Below are positions 29,131 to 40,616 of a DNA stretch of 64,000 bases, one piece after another. The position numbers and the translations under genes were made by a program. This stretch comes from Phalacrocorax aristotelis. Lineage: Eukaryota > Chordata > Aves > Suliformes > Phalacrocoracidae. The stretch lies in assembly GCF_949628215.1 (NCBI RefSeq), contig NC_134282.1:7835223-7899222 (forward strand), read 5' to 3'. How positions within the stretch are numbered: position 1 is the first letter of the stretch; every line of letters begins with the position of its first letter. A model generated the notes under the pieces. The model was not told the origin of the DNA. It worked only from the letters and a program-made list of their open reading frames with translations, and searched no databases.

Positions 29131-29740
29131 CTGTCCTGCCTTCCCCCCTCTGCCTTGGGAATGCGCGCCGCGGGCCGGCTCCCTCACGGCCGGGAGGGAG
29201 GGAGGGAGGGAGAGGGGCCGGCCGGCCGGCCGCCCGCCTGCCCTCCCGCCGCTATCGCCCCGTTCGCTCTCCCTCACCGGCGGATGAGGCGCCCCCCGGG
29301 GCGGCCGTTAACGGTTGCCCGCCCGGTTTGAAGGCGTCGCCCCGCCCCGCCGCCCGTTTACTTTCGAACGGCGCGACCGTTGGCCCCCCGCGCGTGCGCG
29401 GCTCGGCGGCGCCGTGGCCCGGGAGGGAGCAGGCGGGCGCGGCGGTTTGAAGGCGGCGGCGGCGGCGGCCTGGCCGTGCCGGTCCCTGTCCCGTCCCCGG
29501 CTGCGGGCAGGGTGGAGGTTCTCCGCCCCTGCCCCTGCGCAGCGTGGCCCCGAGGCGGCGGCGGGACCGAGCGCCCAGGTAGGTGACGGCCTCTCCGGTG
29601 CGCGGCCCTCTGAGCTAAAACCGCCCTGGAAGCGGAGCGGCGTCCGGACTGGCGGCTTCCCCCGCCGTCTGCCAGTGAGCCGCGCTGCTGTGAGGAGCCA
29701 GCCTCGTCCCGGGCGGTGCGCAGGTCTCACCTGCTGGGCC
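29130..29740 (+). promoter_or_regulatory. TRIM59: CpG island promoter of TRIM59
   Basis: A sharply bounded, very GC- and CpG-rich island in otherwise AT-rich sequence, about 5 kb upstream of the TRIM59 coding exon on the same strand. It contains a (GGC)6 run (29452-29469), two TTTGAA motifs (29327-29332 and 29446-29451), one TTCGAA (29363-29368), the palindrome CCGTTAACGG (29305-29314) and CCGTTG (29377-29382). These resemble CHR and MYB sites of late cell-cycle promoters. No TATA box is evident, as is usual for CpG-island promoters. Confidence 0.8.
29440..29578 (+). other. TRIM59: Probable TRIM59 non-coding exon 1 (start approximate)
   Basis: A good donor, CAG|gtaggtga, occurs at 29578/29579 inside the CpG island, and the TRIM59 coding exon starts with an acceptor only 3 bp before its ATG, so a spliced 5' UTR exon must exist upstream. 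The transcription start is a guess. A second donor-like site (CAG|gtaagg) lies near 29897. Confidence 0.4.
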
Positions 29741-32700
29741 GCTGCTTTCGTAGCCTTTAGGCGTGCTTCTGTACTCTCAGCGAGGCTTTGGTGTTAGTCT
29801 CCATCCCTTTTTCTAGTTATTAATACGGGCACAGTTCCCATCGTTTACTAGTTGCCGAATGGGCTGTGGGGGCTGGCAGGGGGTCTGCAGGTGACAGGTA
29901 AGGCCGTTGCCTTCCTTCTGCTAGCTCCACCGCCCAATACCAAGAGTCAAATGACAAGTGATCGCTCAAGACCAGAAGCTCTGACAGAGTTTAAGAGATA
30001 AGGGATGGAAAGCGAGTCTTGGCAACAGAATGCGAGTATGGAAAGGACGGAGCAGCGCATAGCTGCTGTTTCGAACGTGGGAACTTGTCTGCTACTACAA
30101 CACGCTTACACAGGGAGCCGTTGGAGGGCTGTACAGGAGGGAGCTGTCAGGTCGGCTGGACAGGGAAACTAGACAGGTTTCTCAGCTGTGTTCATCTCCT
30201 TTCAGGTCATAAAAAATAGGTAAAAATCTCAGATGGTGTAGTAGCTGTGGTAGGAACAAGGACTAGGGGCAGAACACCCCCAGTTGGTAATTGCTGTGAC
30301 TTGGGTCTGGGGTATTTGTGGTGTGGGGTAGAGCAGCATGGCTGGAACAGAAAGGTTTAATCTTTCTGACTTCTGGTGCCCAGCCTGTTGTTGCAACCAG
30401 CAAACCTGGCAGCTGTGTAGCAGACTCCATTCCTTTTGATGCAGCGACAAATACCAGAGGTGCGCTTTGGCCTTCTGTTTTTTTTTTTTAAAAGTTGTAT
30501 TACCCTTTACTGTGAGGGTGACTTATAAATGGAAAATACTGCCCATAATGTCACTTAATCTCTTATTTTTGCACAACATAAACTTAAGGTTTTTTGCTGG
30601 TGTTACAGGAGGATTTCACAGACTGCTATGGGATGGGGCGACAGCATGGATTCTGGCATGGATTTAGTTTAAGTGCAGTACAATGTTGAAAGTCAAGTTG
30701 AGTGTTACAGTGTCCTTCTGGAAAAAGCAGACATCGCTTTCTGTCCTGACAGTGGTGCGAAGGAGCAAGGAGCCTGGCAGCTTCTGGCTGCTAGGGAGGG
30801 TCTGCCTTACGTGCCCCTCGTAACATTTTGTTTGGGCTGTCACAACTGCTGCCCAATGCCAAATTCACCTTTTAAAACCCTCCAGAGCAGAATGGGGTGT
30901 ATTGGCTTGTTATAGCTGGCTTTTGCTATAAAGCAGTTATTTATCTGTCTAAGTGCTGATGTACGCTGTATTCAGATATAATTGTTCTAAACAAAGTCTT
31001 GCATCATTAGCTGGATGAGCAGCGGCCTGATCGCTAGGTGAGGAACACAGTGTTATCAAGGAACATGCTACATTACTTTGATCTCCTTAACTGAAAGCTT
31101 TGGCGGATAAACTGTAATGCAGGTGCGCTGCGTTACACGTTTTCACCTCGTCTACAGTATCACTAATTAGAAGAGGATAAAATCAGAGCCACTTAGCAGG
31201 CCTTCTGTTGCTAGAAGATTTCTGAAACTCACAGTATTACTAGCACAATTACCCTTCTGAATTTTTAAAATACCTTCTAGTTTGTAATTTGCTTATACTG
31301 AGTGACTCTTCTGGTAAATATGTGGGTGTATACACACACGTGCGCATATTTGCTACCACAGTTGTTTGGAATGTTTAAGGGAAAGTATCTGCTCTGTGCA
31401 GGGCAGCATTTACCAGCTTCCTGCTACTTCTTTTTTTTTCCTAAAAAACTTATTTTCTTTCTCTTTGCTTAACTCTGTGATGTTGGGTCATCTCTTTTTT
31501 CGGTGGCGTTCCCAGTCTGCTGGCTGATTGCTGTTCACATACAGACTCTTTCCTCCATGCTGTTGTCAATGCAGGATGAAACTGAATTTTGGGATTTCTA
31601 CCTTCTGCTCCCCTGGTACAACTCTGCAGTAGTTGTCTAGAACAAATTAACAAAATGCGGGGTGCCTATAGCAAAGATCAACATTTGCATTCTCAATACT
31701 GTTTTGAAATTGATGAGTCATAACTAAGAAATGAAGCGCTGTGTTTCCTGGAGGTGACTGGGAGGAGGCTGCTGTGGCGGCGGGGTGCTGGAGCCCCGTG
31801 GGGTGCCCCACACAGCCTCACACAGCCTTGGCCTGTGCCCGGAGCAGCTGAGAGCAAAAGCTCCCGCCCTACCACTGCCGGCCTGGCTCACCAGAGCTGC
31901 TCGCTAGCAGGCAGCTGCTGTCACTTGTTATATTTCTCAGTTGCCTGGGAAACAGAGCGGTAAGTTTCTGTGGAAATGGGAATTTCAGTCCCTCGGCTGC
32001 GAGGGTTATGAAACGGCCCCGAAGTGAGCGCAGGCCTGCAGGCTGGCTTATCGCACTTTAACCTGCTCAGGCTTGTGGTAAGGTGCCTGGGTTTGCTAGG
32101 GGGAGGCACTGCCGGGGGTGGGGGGCTGTTGCTCCGGCAGAGTTTGGAGTGGTTCATGACAGGGTGAGAAAATTTTTGTAAAGCTGCTCCTTCGTTTTTA
32201 TGTTAGCGAGCAACTACTTTTCAGTTAAAACAGTTTTTTGAAGATTGATTTTATCTTGCCCTTTGCATAGCTCAGATAAGCTAGATGTGTGTTCTTTATA
32301 AAGAAAAATTCCCTCCTCGAACAGTTCCTTTGAAGAGCCATAGATTTAGGAAAAAATAGTGATTTTAAACATAGAGGTGTTTTTTAAACTGTATTCATTC
32401 TGTACATGTAAGTGAAAATAATGAGGGTACCTACTAAAGATTCTTTCCTTTCTAACCACAAGCAAAAACTTAACTGATTTTTTTTTTCCTTTGGTTTAAG
32501 TGGAATTGATGTTCCCAAGATTCATAATAACTTTATACATAAATATATAGATATATATATTTTAAAACCCACCCTTAAATGCATTTCCTATGGGAATTAA
32601 TTATAAAAAAATAATTTATCTAGACAGTGGAGTAGATTTGTTGTTCAGCTTCCTTTCATTATTGACACATTTCTTTAGTTTCAGTGCCTGGAACATCACT

Positions 32701-34480
32701 TACAAATGTGAAACTATTAACATATAGACCTGAAGAGCTTCGTGTTGCCACAGGGGCTGATTGGAAAAGCTGAAAAATGAAGGTCTGTGGCTCCCCGTAA
32801 AAAGAGAAATACCTGATGGTTTTTAGTGAGAGCAGTGCAGTACAGTGTCAGAGAGTTGTGAATGTCTTTTGCTAAACGTCTGTAGTACTTGATATTAGTT
32901 TCCTTTAACTAGGGGAAGACAGTAGTTAGTTATAAATGCTATAACACTTTTTTTTTTTTCTAATTATTATTCAGCCTGGTTTTACAGGGCAGAAGAAATC
33001 TGATCAGACTTTGTTGAACAGTTTCACTTTTGGTTGTATCAGCCTATCTCAATGAAGTGAGATGAGCCATGCTTATTTCTGTACAACCAGATAGATTTCC
33101 CTGTTTAACTCTCAAAGAACCAGGGTCTAAGTATTTAGCTTCTGACTTCCATCAGGTTAGCTCTGTGCCTTTTGCAGGAACAATGCTGCTTCATTTATTT
33201 ATTGTAAATTGTTTATTAGTGCCAAATTTACGCCTTATTGTCTTTCAAGATTCCAAATGCAATTTAAAGTTTTGTTTTCAAAGGCGCTTATATTTAACAA
33301 TGCAATTCCTTTCAAGTAGATTCACTTAAAATAAATGCAACTTTGTTAATCTCGGTGTCAATGAGAAATAGTGATAGATTGATGCAAAAATACCTGAATG
33401 CATTAAAAAATTAGGAAGACACGTCTGAATAAAATAGCCTCCTTAAAAACATCTCATAGCTAGTTATCTTCCTGACTGAATCCCACAAAGGTTCAGCAGC
33501 ACTTTGTTCAGCTGTGTTAGCCCAGCTGCATGTTAATTTTTTTCACATTTAGACCCTAAATCGAGAGTCTTTGATACTAAGTGCTTGGACAATTTCTTTT
33601 TGCAGTGTAGCAAAGTCTACAGAGTTGACTGGAGCTGATGAAGGGGCAGGAAAATGTGACACATAGAAAAGGAAAGTTTGTACTAATTACTCCAATTTTT
33701 TTTTAACAGAATGACAAACAGAATTATGATTTATTATTAAAACTGGCATTAGACTTACTGTTATTTGTGACTTTACAGTGTGATTTCACTAAGCTGGCAA
33801 AGAAGAACACGGCAACGTTACAAAGGATGGAAACCGAAAGTTAGTCTTTTAGTTTTGAGCTTAAAGTAACCCAGGAATGACACCACGAGTCTGATTACTG
33901 TTAGTGGTATTGTATTTAAGGGCCACTGAGTTAGACTCTCATTTCTGCCAGAACCTAGAGATAGCTTTTAGTAAATTTGACTGCTTAGTACTCTTATGAC
34001 TATTTATATTACAAAAGTAACGTTTGAAAAATGTTAGGGGAGGAAAAAAAGGTTCTGTACTTATTGTTCTGTTCTTCTGTTGAAAATGTTACTCATAGTG
34101 GGAGAAAATTTTCATGATTCTTAAGTTATTTAGAAACTTCAGTTCTAACTTTTCTTGCTCTCTCCTACTGTTTCCCTTTGTAAAAAATACCTAGTAGCAG
34201 ATTGCTGCTTTTCTTAACTTTTTAAGGTAGAAGTTGGATACGGGTGAACACTATCTAGTCACTTAGATCGTAAGTGCAGATCATAATTTGCTGAAATCTT
34301 TGAACCATTGCTCACTTTCATTCTGTGTTTTTAAATTTTTTTCCCCCTCAGCAATAAATTGCCCGTGTTACTGGTCGTTAAATGTCATGCCGCGGCGCTT
34401 CAGTTAATAAAAGGATTTTAAATGAGTTGACTGTAAAAAGAGGTTAAACCATGTTTTTCTTTCTTGGTTTTCTTTTGTAG
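29579..34480 (+). other. TRIM59: TRIM59 5' UTR intron
   Basis: A 4.9 kb interval between the CpG island and the coding exon. It holds a moderately GC-rich patch at about 31740-31960 and otherwise AT-rich sequence. An additional non-coding exon may be present, but I cannot point to one with both splice sites convincing. No repeat family is recognised. Confidence 0.5.
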
Positions 34481-34483
34481 GAC

Positions 34484-35716
34484 ATGCATCACTTTGAGGA
34501 AGAATTAACGTGTTCCATTTGCTACAGCATATTTGAAGATCCACGCGTTCTGCCCTGTTCCCATACGTTCTGTAGGAGTTGTCTGGAAGGCGTTATTCAG
34601 CTGTCGAACAACTTTTCCATTTGGAGACCCCTGAGAGTTCCTCTGAAGTGTCCTAACTGTAGGAGTATTGTTGAAATTCCTGCCGCTGGTACCGAGTTGT
34701 TGCCTGTCAACTTTGCATTGAAAGCTATTATCGAAAAATACCAACGGGAAGATCACACTGATGTTGCAACCTGCAGCGAACACTACAGGCAACCGCTGAA
34801 TGTTTACTGTCTCTTGGATAGAAAGTTGGTGTGTGGCCATTGCCTTACAATAGGAAAACACAACGGTCATCCCATAGGCGACCTTCAGAGCGCCTACATA
34901 AAAGAAAAGGAGACTTCTGAGAAACTTCTCGAGCAACTAACTGATAAACACTGGTCTGATGTATGCTTGCTTATTGAAAAGCTGAACGAACAGATGTCCC
35001 GGTGTGAAAGCATTGTTCAGGACGATAAAAAAGTAGTAGTACGGTATTTTAAGAAACTAAGCGATACCTTGGAGCACAAAAAACAAGCTCTGCTGACTGC
35101 ACTGGATGAAGTTAACGCCCACATTTTGGAAGAATATCAGCCCCTCATTGAAAAGTTGAAAAAAATAAGGGAAGAACAGCTGGAATTAATGTCACTGAAT
35201 ACATCTATTCAAAAAGAAGAGTCCCCGCTTATTTTTCTTGAGAAGGTGGATGATATGCATCGACGTATAAAAGCCTTGAAACAGAAGGAACTGCCGGATG
35301 TTAAACCTGTGGAGATTTATCCGAGGATTGGGCACCTCTTGAAAGATGTGTGGTCTAAAACTGAAATCGGTCAGATCAACAAGATCCTCACTCCAAAAAT
35401 AAAACTGATTCCAAAAAGGAAGTTAGGCAGCGAAGGCAGTGGGAAGGAAGGAAGGGAATCTGAAGAACTCCAAGCTGTAAATCCTTTAGCAGTCCTGCTT
35501 CTTTTTATACTGATAGTGGTAATTGTGTTTTCATTTCACAAACCGGTATCGTCAGTTGTAATCAAAGCTACTCCTGCTTATGTCTCAGAATTCTTGCTGC
35601 TTATGTATCAAGATTTCTGCACCCATTTCCACAATATAGTGAATATGCTGTGCCATACATTTAATTTAGTGATGGGGTTTTGGGGAGAATTGTTTATCTT
35701 TGACTATTTTCAATGA
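34484..35716 (+). CDS. TRIM59: Tripartite motif-containing protein 59 (RING E3 ubiquitin ligase)
   Basis: A 410-residue protein in a single coding exon, close in length to the 403-residue human TRIM59. The RING finger has Cys10, Cys13, Cys25, His27, Cys30, Cys33, Cys56 and Cys59. A B-box type 2 follows with Cys97, His100, Cys109, Asp112, Cys117, Cys120, His126 and His129. Residues about 140-290 are a charged, helical coiled-coil region. A hydrophobic stretch at about 335-352 (AVLLLFILIVVIVFSF) is the membrane anchor that distinguishes TRIM59 and TRIM13 from most TRIMs; a second hydrophobic segment ends the protein. The family acts as ER-anchored E3 ligases, and mammalian TRIM59 is linked to NF-kB/IRF signalling and proliferation. 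The ATG sits 3 bp after the acceptor TTTTGTAG, so the start is secure even though the Kozak context partly comes from the upstream exon. Confidence 0.96.
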   Translation: MHHFEEELTCSICYSIFEDPRVLPCSHTFCRSCLEGVIQLSNNFSIWRPLRVPLKCPNCRSIVEIPAAGTELLPVNFALKAIIEKYQREDHTDVATCSEHYRQPLNVYCLLDRKLVCGHCLTIGKHNGHPIGDLQSAYIKEKETSEKLLEQLTDKHWSDVCLLIEKLNEQMSRCESIVQDDKKVVVRYFKKLSDTLEHKKQALLTALDEVNAHILEEYQPLIEKLKKIREEQLELMSLNTSIQKEESPLIFLEKVDDMHRRIKALKQKELPDVKPVEIYPRIGHLLKDVWSKTEIGQINKILTPKIKLIPKRKLGSEGSGKEGRESEELQAVNPLAVLLLFILIVVIVFSFHKPVSSVVIKATPAYVSEFLLLMYQDFCTHFHNIVNMLCHTFNLVMGFWGELFIFDYFQ

Positions 35717-36043
35717 TTAGATCAAAAGTTAGTGAAGGAATCCACAGGATTTTTTTTTTTAATTTCTACTTAAAAATGAGATTGTTAAAGCTCTACACTT
35801 CTTTGTTTCCATATCCTTTTTTTTCTGTACTGTATAGATTTCCTCTTAGGTAACTCTTAGTTAATTGAGAAGATTTGCAACAAAAAAAGGCTTCCTTTTC
35901 TGCTCACACAATATGGTAGGTTGGTAGGTGTTTGTTTAAACTGGAAGCTAGTCAGAAATGATGTCTGCCTAAGAAAGCTATAATCAGTTTACAGATTGTA
36001 ATCTGGAGTCCTGGTTGTAAAAACTCCTCAAACATCTACTGTC

Positions 36044-36068
36044 TTTTTTTTTTTGGGGGGGGGGGGGG
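36044..36068. repeat. T11G14 homopolymer junction
   Basis: Eleven T followed directly by fourteen G within the probable TRIM59 3' UTR. On the transcript strand this G run could form an RNA G-quadruplex. The length is likely polymorphic or assembly-dependent. Confidence 0.85.
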
Positions 36069-37515
36069 TAATATTATTTTAAATAGTTTTTAAAATAAAA
36101 GCGCTACAACATTAAAGGTTAAAAAAACCCACCTCAGACAGCAAGCTGGCTAGCCCTGGACGAGTCACTTGGCTGCTAGTTCTGGTGTACAAAACCTCCT
36201 ATTTTGTGTTCTACTGAGCTCTCTCTGAGTGTATTTGAACCGACAGACTTGTGGTCTTCAAAACGTGTATTCATGGCCCTGGGTTTTGCTTTGTTCATTC
36301 CTGGTTACTAGTAGATGACATGATTTAATCTTTTTTTTTCTTTTAAAAATCTTTGTGTCTTTCAAAGGGTTCCCTCCACTTTACAGAGCAGTATCTGTAG
36401 GACTTCTGGAGAAATACTGCATACTGTTTTTTAGTGCCAGCTGTGCATAGTCAGGTGTTTGTTTAGTCTGGCAGGGAGCTCTCACTGCTTACTAAAATGA
36501 GCCCTGACTTTTTGCTAGATCATGTAATACGTGATGAAAATAGGTACATACTGCAGTAACTAAAAAATCTCCCACTGAAGTCAGGGATATAAGGATTTCA
36601 GATGTTGTCAGGAGCTCTTAAAACAACTTGACAATGAGGGTAAATTTATATTAAACTTTTCAGCACAAATAACAGATCTTTACCTGGATGTAGAGGAAAC
36701 ACGATAGCATTGTATTCTGCAATCAAGTGATCGCTAACACTCTTCACTACTTCTGATGAGATGCTCCAGTCTAAACTATGCTCAGGAGCGAAACCCCCAG
36801 TGAAAGCTGGTTTTGGCCTTCAGTTATTAACAGGCTGATGACAGGAGGTCCTGGGGCAGCCTTGGAGCATTGCAGTTCCAACAGTAGAACACAGGTGAGC
36901 TTGCAATTCACTAAAAAAACCAAAAATGAGTATTTGCCATGTCTGTATTTGACTTGATAAAAATAATAGCATATTCTAGCATTAGGAACATTCCTTGGCT
37001 GTTGTATGTTTTTAAATAGTAAAAGTTGTTTCAAGAGCGATTGAATCCGGAGGCTAGGCTTTACCTACTTGGTATGATAAACCCTTGTGCAAACCAAACC
37101 TTGCCTGTTGCTATCAGAAGACCCCAGCGGGGTCCTGTAAAATCCCATCTGCTGCCAGACTTCAGTGAGAGCTGAGGGCAAGGTGGCCCTTGGATGGGAT
37201 GCTGATACATTCCTTAAGCCTACAGAAAGATCCTCATAAGGATATTGATATGCTAATATTGCTGTATTGATAAAACACTGTGTCTAGCTCCCTCCTCTGC
37301 AGCTCTGGGAGTCTGGTTGTCCAGGTTGGACCAAGGCAGGAGCCAGCGGCGTGGCAGGGGCGCGGGACTTCGCCCGTGTCTTAGAATTTGTACGTATGTG
37401 TTCTGTACTCTTTTGGTGTTACAAAGGTGAATTTCATGAATACCGCTGGTCAAGTTGTGAAATGGTGTTCAGGTGTATCCTGGGACTGGATAAATGCTGT
37501 CGTGTTTAATTTCCC

Positions 37516-37521
37516 AATAAA
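37516..37521 (+). terminator. TRIM59 polyadenylation signal (probable)
   Basis: AATAAA followed within 10 bp by a GT/T-rich element, the best poly(A) layout downstream of the TRIM59 stop codon. Confidence 0.5.
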
Positions 37522-37540
37522 ACTGGGGATTTGTTTTTGT

Positions 37541-40289
37541 CTTCAGCCCTGCTAGAAGGCTGTCACTTATCATGGAAGGCTCTCAAAAACCTAGAGCTAA
37601 CTGTCTGTCCACTACCACGGGAGGCTTCTGTTTTGACTTACATTCTTTTTATTTTCTTGACTTTTAAAAACTTACAGAGAGTTTATAAAGCAATTTTATT
37701 TTTCAAGACTACAGGAATTTATAGAACGCCTTTACCACCGAAATATTTAGTAATTGTACTTCTCTGATGCGCTATCTATTTTAATAAATCTGTATACAAA
37801 TAAAATATAGTCTTACAGTAGGATCGGCTAACACCTCGGTTTCCTTACTGCACCGAACCTTCCCTGTGCTCTGAAGCAGCGCTGACACAGGCGTCTGAAC
37901 TGCTGAGAGAGAGGAAGCAGCAAGTCTCGCTCAGGCAGGACCGCAGGCGCTCAGCAGAGCTCTCCTGAGCTGCTTCATCTTCTTCCAGGTGCCCCGTTCT
38001 TTTTGCAGCATGAACCTTAGGGAGAGTCTCTGAAATGGCATGTCCGGAGGTGGGTTGATGCGGGTTTCAGCCCTCTGCATGGCGCACCCCAGGCCTCTTT
38101 TACTGACTTTTCTGAGTGCAGGTTGGTGAATACCGGCGTTTGACAGAGCCGGTGAGGTGACCGCTGGAGCACAGCATAGGCATTTTCTGGGCAGTGCTGC
38201 AAGCAGCTTCTCCTTTTGCTCTTGCTCAGCGCTCTGTGGGGTCACACAGCTGAAAGAAGCTGCTTCAGTGCTGCTTTTTTCCATCACCTGTGCTGTGTGA
38301 TGAGTTTCATGTAAGAGATGGAAACTTTTTGTTCATGACACAATTTTTACTGCATTTTAATTGAGGTGTGAGAGTTTTCTGCTCTCAAACCTATGGTGGG
38401 TTCGTTCTCATCTTTTGAACTATCCTCTTTTGAAACCTCATGCTAGAAAACTATTTCTTATTGCATGCATTTAATTTAGAGTTTCTACCAAAAAATTTGT
38501 TTTAGAGGGGAAGTCTGGTTGAAAAAGATCATGTTGGGACCCAGTGGGGGGAGACTTCAGTTTGCAGGGTATGCCTTCAATTCCCAACAACTTTTACTGG
38601 CAGGCACCCGAGCAGCCCCCTGAGAACAGTGCGGGGTGCTGAGATAACGAGGTGGCCTCCGAGAGCCTGACCAGAACATCCTGATCAGAACATAGCTCTT
38701 TCAGGCGTGTCTCTTGCAGATGCAGATAATGCTTTGTCCCCCCCCCCCCCTACCTTCCCCAGCTCATTTGTGGGCACTCAGAAGTTCCCCATCCTGCAGC
38801 TTTCCTTTCTGCTCCTCGGCCTGGGTCATTATTATTCCTCTGCTGTTCTTTTGAAGGGCTGCTGTCTTGTACCGTACCTTGTTCGTGGCTGATCTCACCC
38901 ATACGTTTATCCCAAAGCCACACCGCAAGACTTTCTAGCTTCATCTTGAGCTGGGAAAAGCAAAACTCTGTGCAGCACTCGCAGCTGGAGTGGGGCTGGG
39001 GCAGAGACGTGCTTTGCAGTCTGGTTTTTCTCATGGAGCATTGTGCGTGTGACTTGCTGAGCTGTGGTTTCTGAGAACTGCCCAAATGTAACACTGAGAG
39101 CTCTTCCTGACAAGCCATAATTTAGGTGGTGCACGTACATATCACCTTATTCCATGTACGTTAATTTTTACTTGTCAATAATTTGGTATAATCTTAATGT
39201 TTAACATTACATTGAAAGCTAGTCTCTTTATAGCAAATTATATATTATAATCCCTCCTGATTATGCCCAAATTATAACTCCCCCTTTGGTTTTCCAGATC
39301 AGCTCTGTGATGATGATCGTGCCTTTCAGGATGGGGGGAGGCTTTCCCTGGGTCCCTCACGCAGTATTTAAGTGGATTCAGACCTAAGGCAACAAAAGCA
39401 GGATGAACTACCTCAGGTTTCGTAAAGCGTGCTTGGTATGAAAACAGCACGAGATGGAAACATAATCAAGGACTAAGCACACAGCAGACCGAGCAGGCAG
39501 CCTAGGGTTGGTCTTAAGTCAGCTTTCCTACTGCTGGCTGCTGCCTTACCAAACAGCAGCACAGCCCTCAAGGAGCTTTTTTTTTTTTCTCCAGGAAGCG
39601 TACCACTGCCAAGCAGAGGCACTTCTCGCTCAGGGATCAGTACTAGTGCAAGCGTGCCAGATGTTTTTTGGAGTAAAACCCCCCATTTCAGTTCTTAAAG
39701 TACAAAAAAAAGGCTGTATTCAAAGCAAAACCTGTACACCGGAGTGCCAACAAGATGCTGGTGGAAATGGTGACCTAACAGCCAGGTGGTGAGCAACAGG
39801 CACAGGGTACAGCCATGTATAACCTTGCCTCTTCCCTGGGAACAATTCGGCCCTTTGTGAGGGGCAGGTAGAAGCGAGCAGATGGTAATTACTGTGTTAA
39901 TAAACCCTGAGTGAACAGCACAGCCCTGGCCTGAGAGAGGGAGGAGCTGGCCCTGTGGGAGGGGAGAGAAGCGCTGAAGAGCAGCTTTCTGAACTGATTC
40001 CTTACAAAATGGCTACAAACATCCGATTCCCAGACCACGCAGCATTACATATGACATCCTTATAATGTACATGTAAATTATTCATATAATTAAATGTTAG
40101 AGGATGCTTTTTAAAAGAACTTTGCTCACTTTAATACATACAGGAAAACCCAGGCACTTAAAATCATATGCAGGACCCAAGCATTGACATCAAGCCTACC
40201 CATGGAATATTAAAAAGCAGCTAGATATAATTTGAGAAATAGGTTTTTTTAAAAACTCTGTTCATATAATTAAGATCTATATAGACTTT
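37541..40289. other. TRIM59-SMC4 convergent intergenic interval
   Basis: About 2.7 kb between the 3' ends of two convergent genes. It includes a C13 run (38738-38750), a moderately GC-rich part at about 37850-38290 with a 118-codon minus-strand frame of no recognisable family, and otherwise unremarkable sequence. No gene is supported. Confidence 0.6.
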
Positions 40290-40304
40290 AATTAAAAAAG
40301 ACAA

Positions 40305-40325
40305 TTTATTGAGGCTGGTTTTATT
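40305..40325 (-). terminator. SMC4: SMC4 polyadenylation signals (two AATAAA)
   Basis: On the minus strand AATAAA occurs at 40325-40320 and again at 40310-40305, about 100-120 bp after the SMC4 stop, followed by a T-rich stretch. This gives a very short 3' UTR of roughly 140 nt. Confidence 0.65.
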
Positions 40326-40427
40326 AAAAAGCTTATATAAACATAAAAATAAAAGGACAGATCTCAAATACAAAAGTAAATTAGAGAAAAGTGCACAGCA
40401 GCAGTGGGAATGGAAGCGTATTCCATT

Positions 40428-40616
40428 CTATTTTTGATCTGTATTACACCCAAGAGCGACGAGTTCAGCCAGTCCTTTAGATGCAATAACTTTGGGGTTT
40501 GTTGCCACACTCTTCGTGGTATTGTGAGTCTTATAAATTCCAATTAATCTGTCTGCGATCTCAAACATGTTGTTTCGCAGGGAGATGATGATAAATTGTG
40601 CATTTTTTGTTTGCTC
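40428..40616 (-). CDS. SMC4: SMC4 terminal coding exon
   Basis: Encodes [20 protein letters not shown] through [10 protein letters not shown] and then [13 protein letters not shown] before TAG. It forms the last strand and helix of the ATPase head. The acceptor is cttctgtttcag. The final residues after SKGL go beyond where the human protein ends (SKGLC, from memory). Confidence 0.94.
   Translation of the reverse strand, partial: EQTKNAQFIIISLRNNMFEIADRLIGIYKTHNTTKSVATNPKVIASKGLAELVALGCNTDQK

Larger units (their letters stand above)
35717..37540 (+). other. TRIM59: TRIM59 3' UTR (inferred end)
   Basis: Sequence following the TGA. It includes a T11G14 run at 36044-36068, an AATAAA at 36094-36099 with a poor downstream region, and an AATAAA at 37516-37521 followed by a GT-rich stretch (GGGGATTTGTTTTTGTC). 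The latter is the preferred end. Two more AATAAA motifs lie at 37783-37788 and 37799-37804, so a longer form is possible. Confidence 0.5.

Noticed and set aside
29308-29797. Open frames of 140-160 codons on both strands in the CpG island
   Set aside because: They arise from GC-rich composition with few stops; their Arg/Gly/Ala/Pro-rich sequence has no domain, and the region is a promoter and 5' UTR exon.
33779-33841. Possible second non-coding TRIM59 exon after an acceptor-like TTTACAG
   Set aside because: The acceptor is reasonable but no convincing GT donor follows, so an exon is not supported.
34505-34936. 143-codon open frame on the minus strand across the TRIM59 RING and B-box region
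   Set aside because: It is antisense to a clearly conserved coding exon and has no family resemblance; it is a shadow of TRIM59 codons.
37931-38287. 118-codon minus-strand frame between TRIM59 and SMC4
   Set aside because: No homology recognised, lies in a locally GC-rich patch, and has no gene structure around it.
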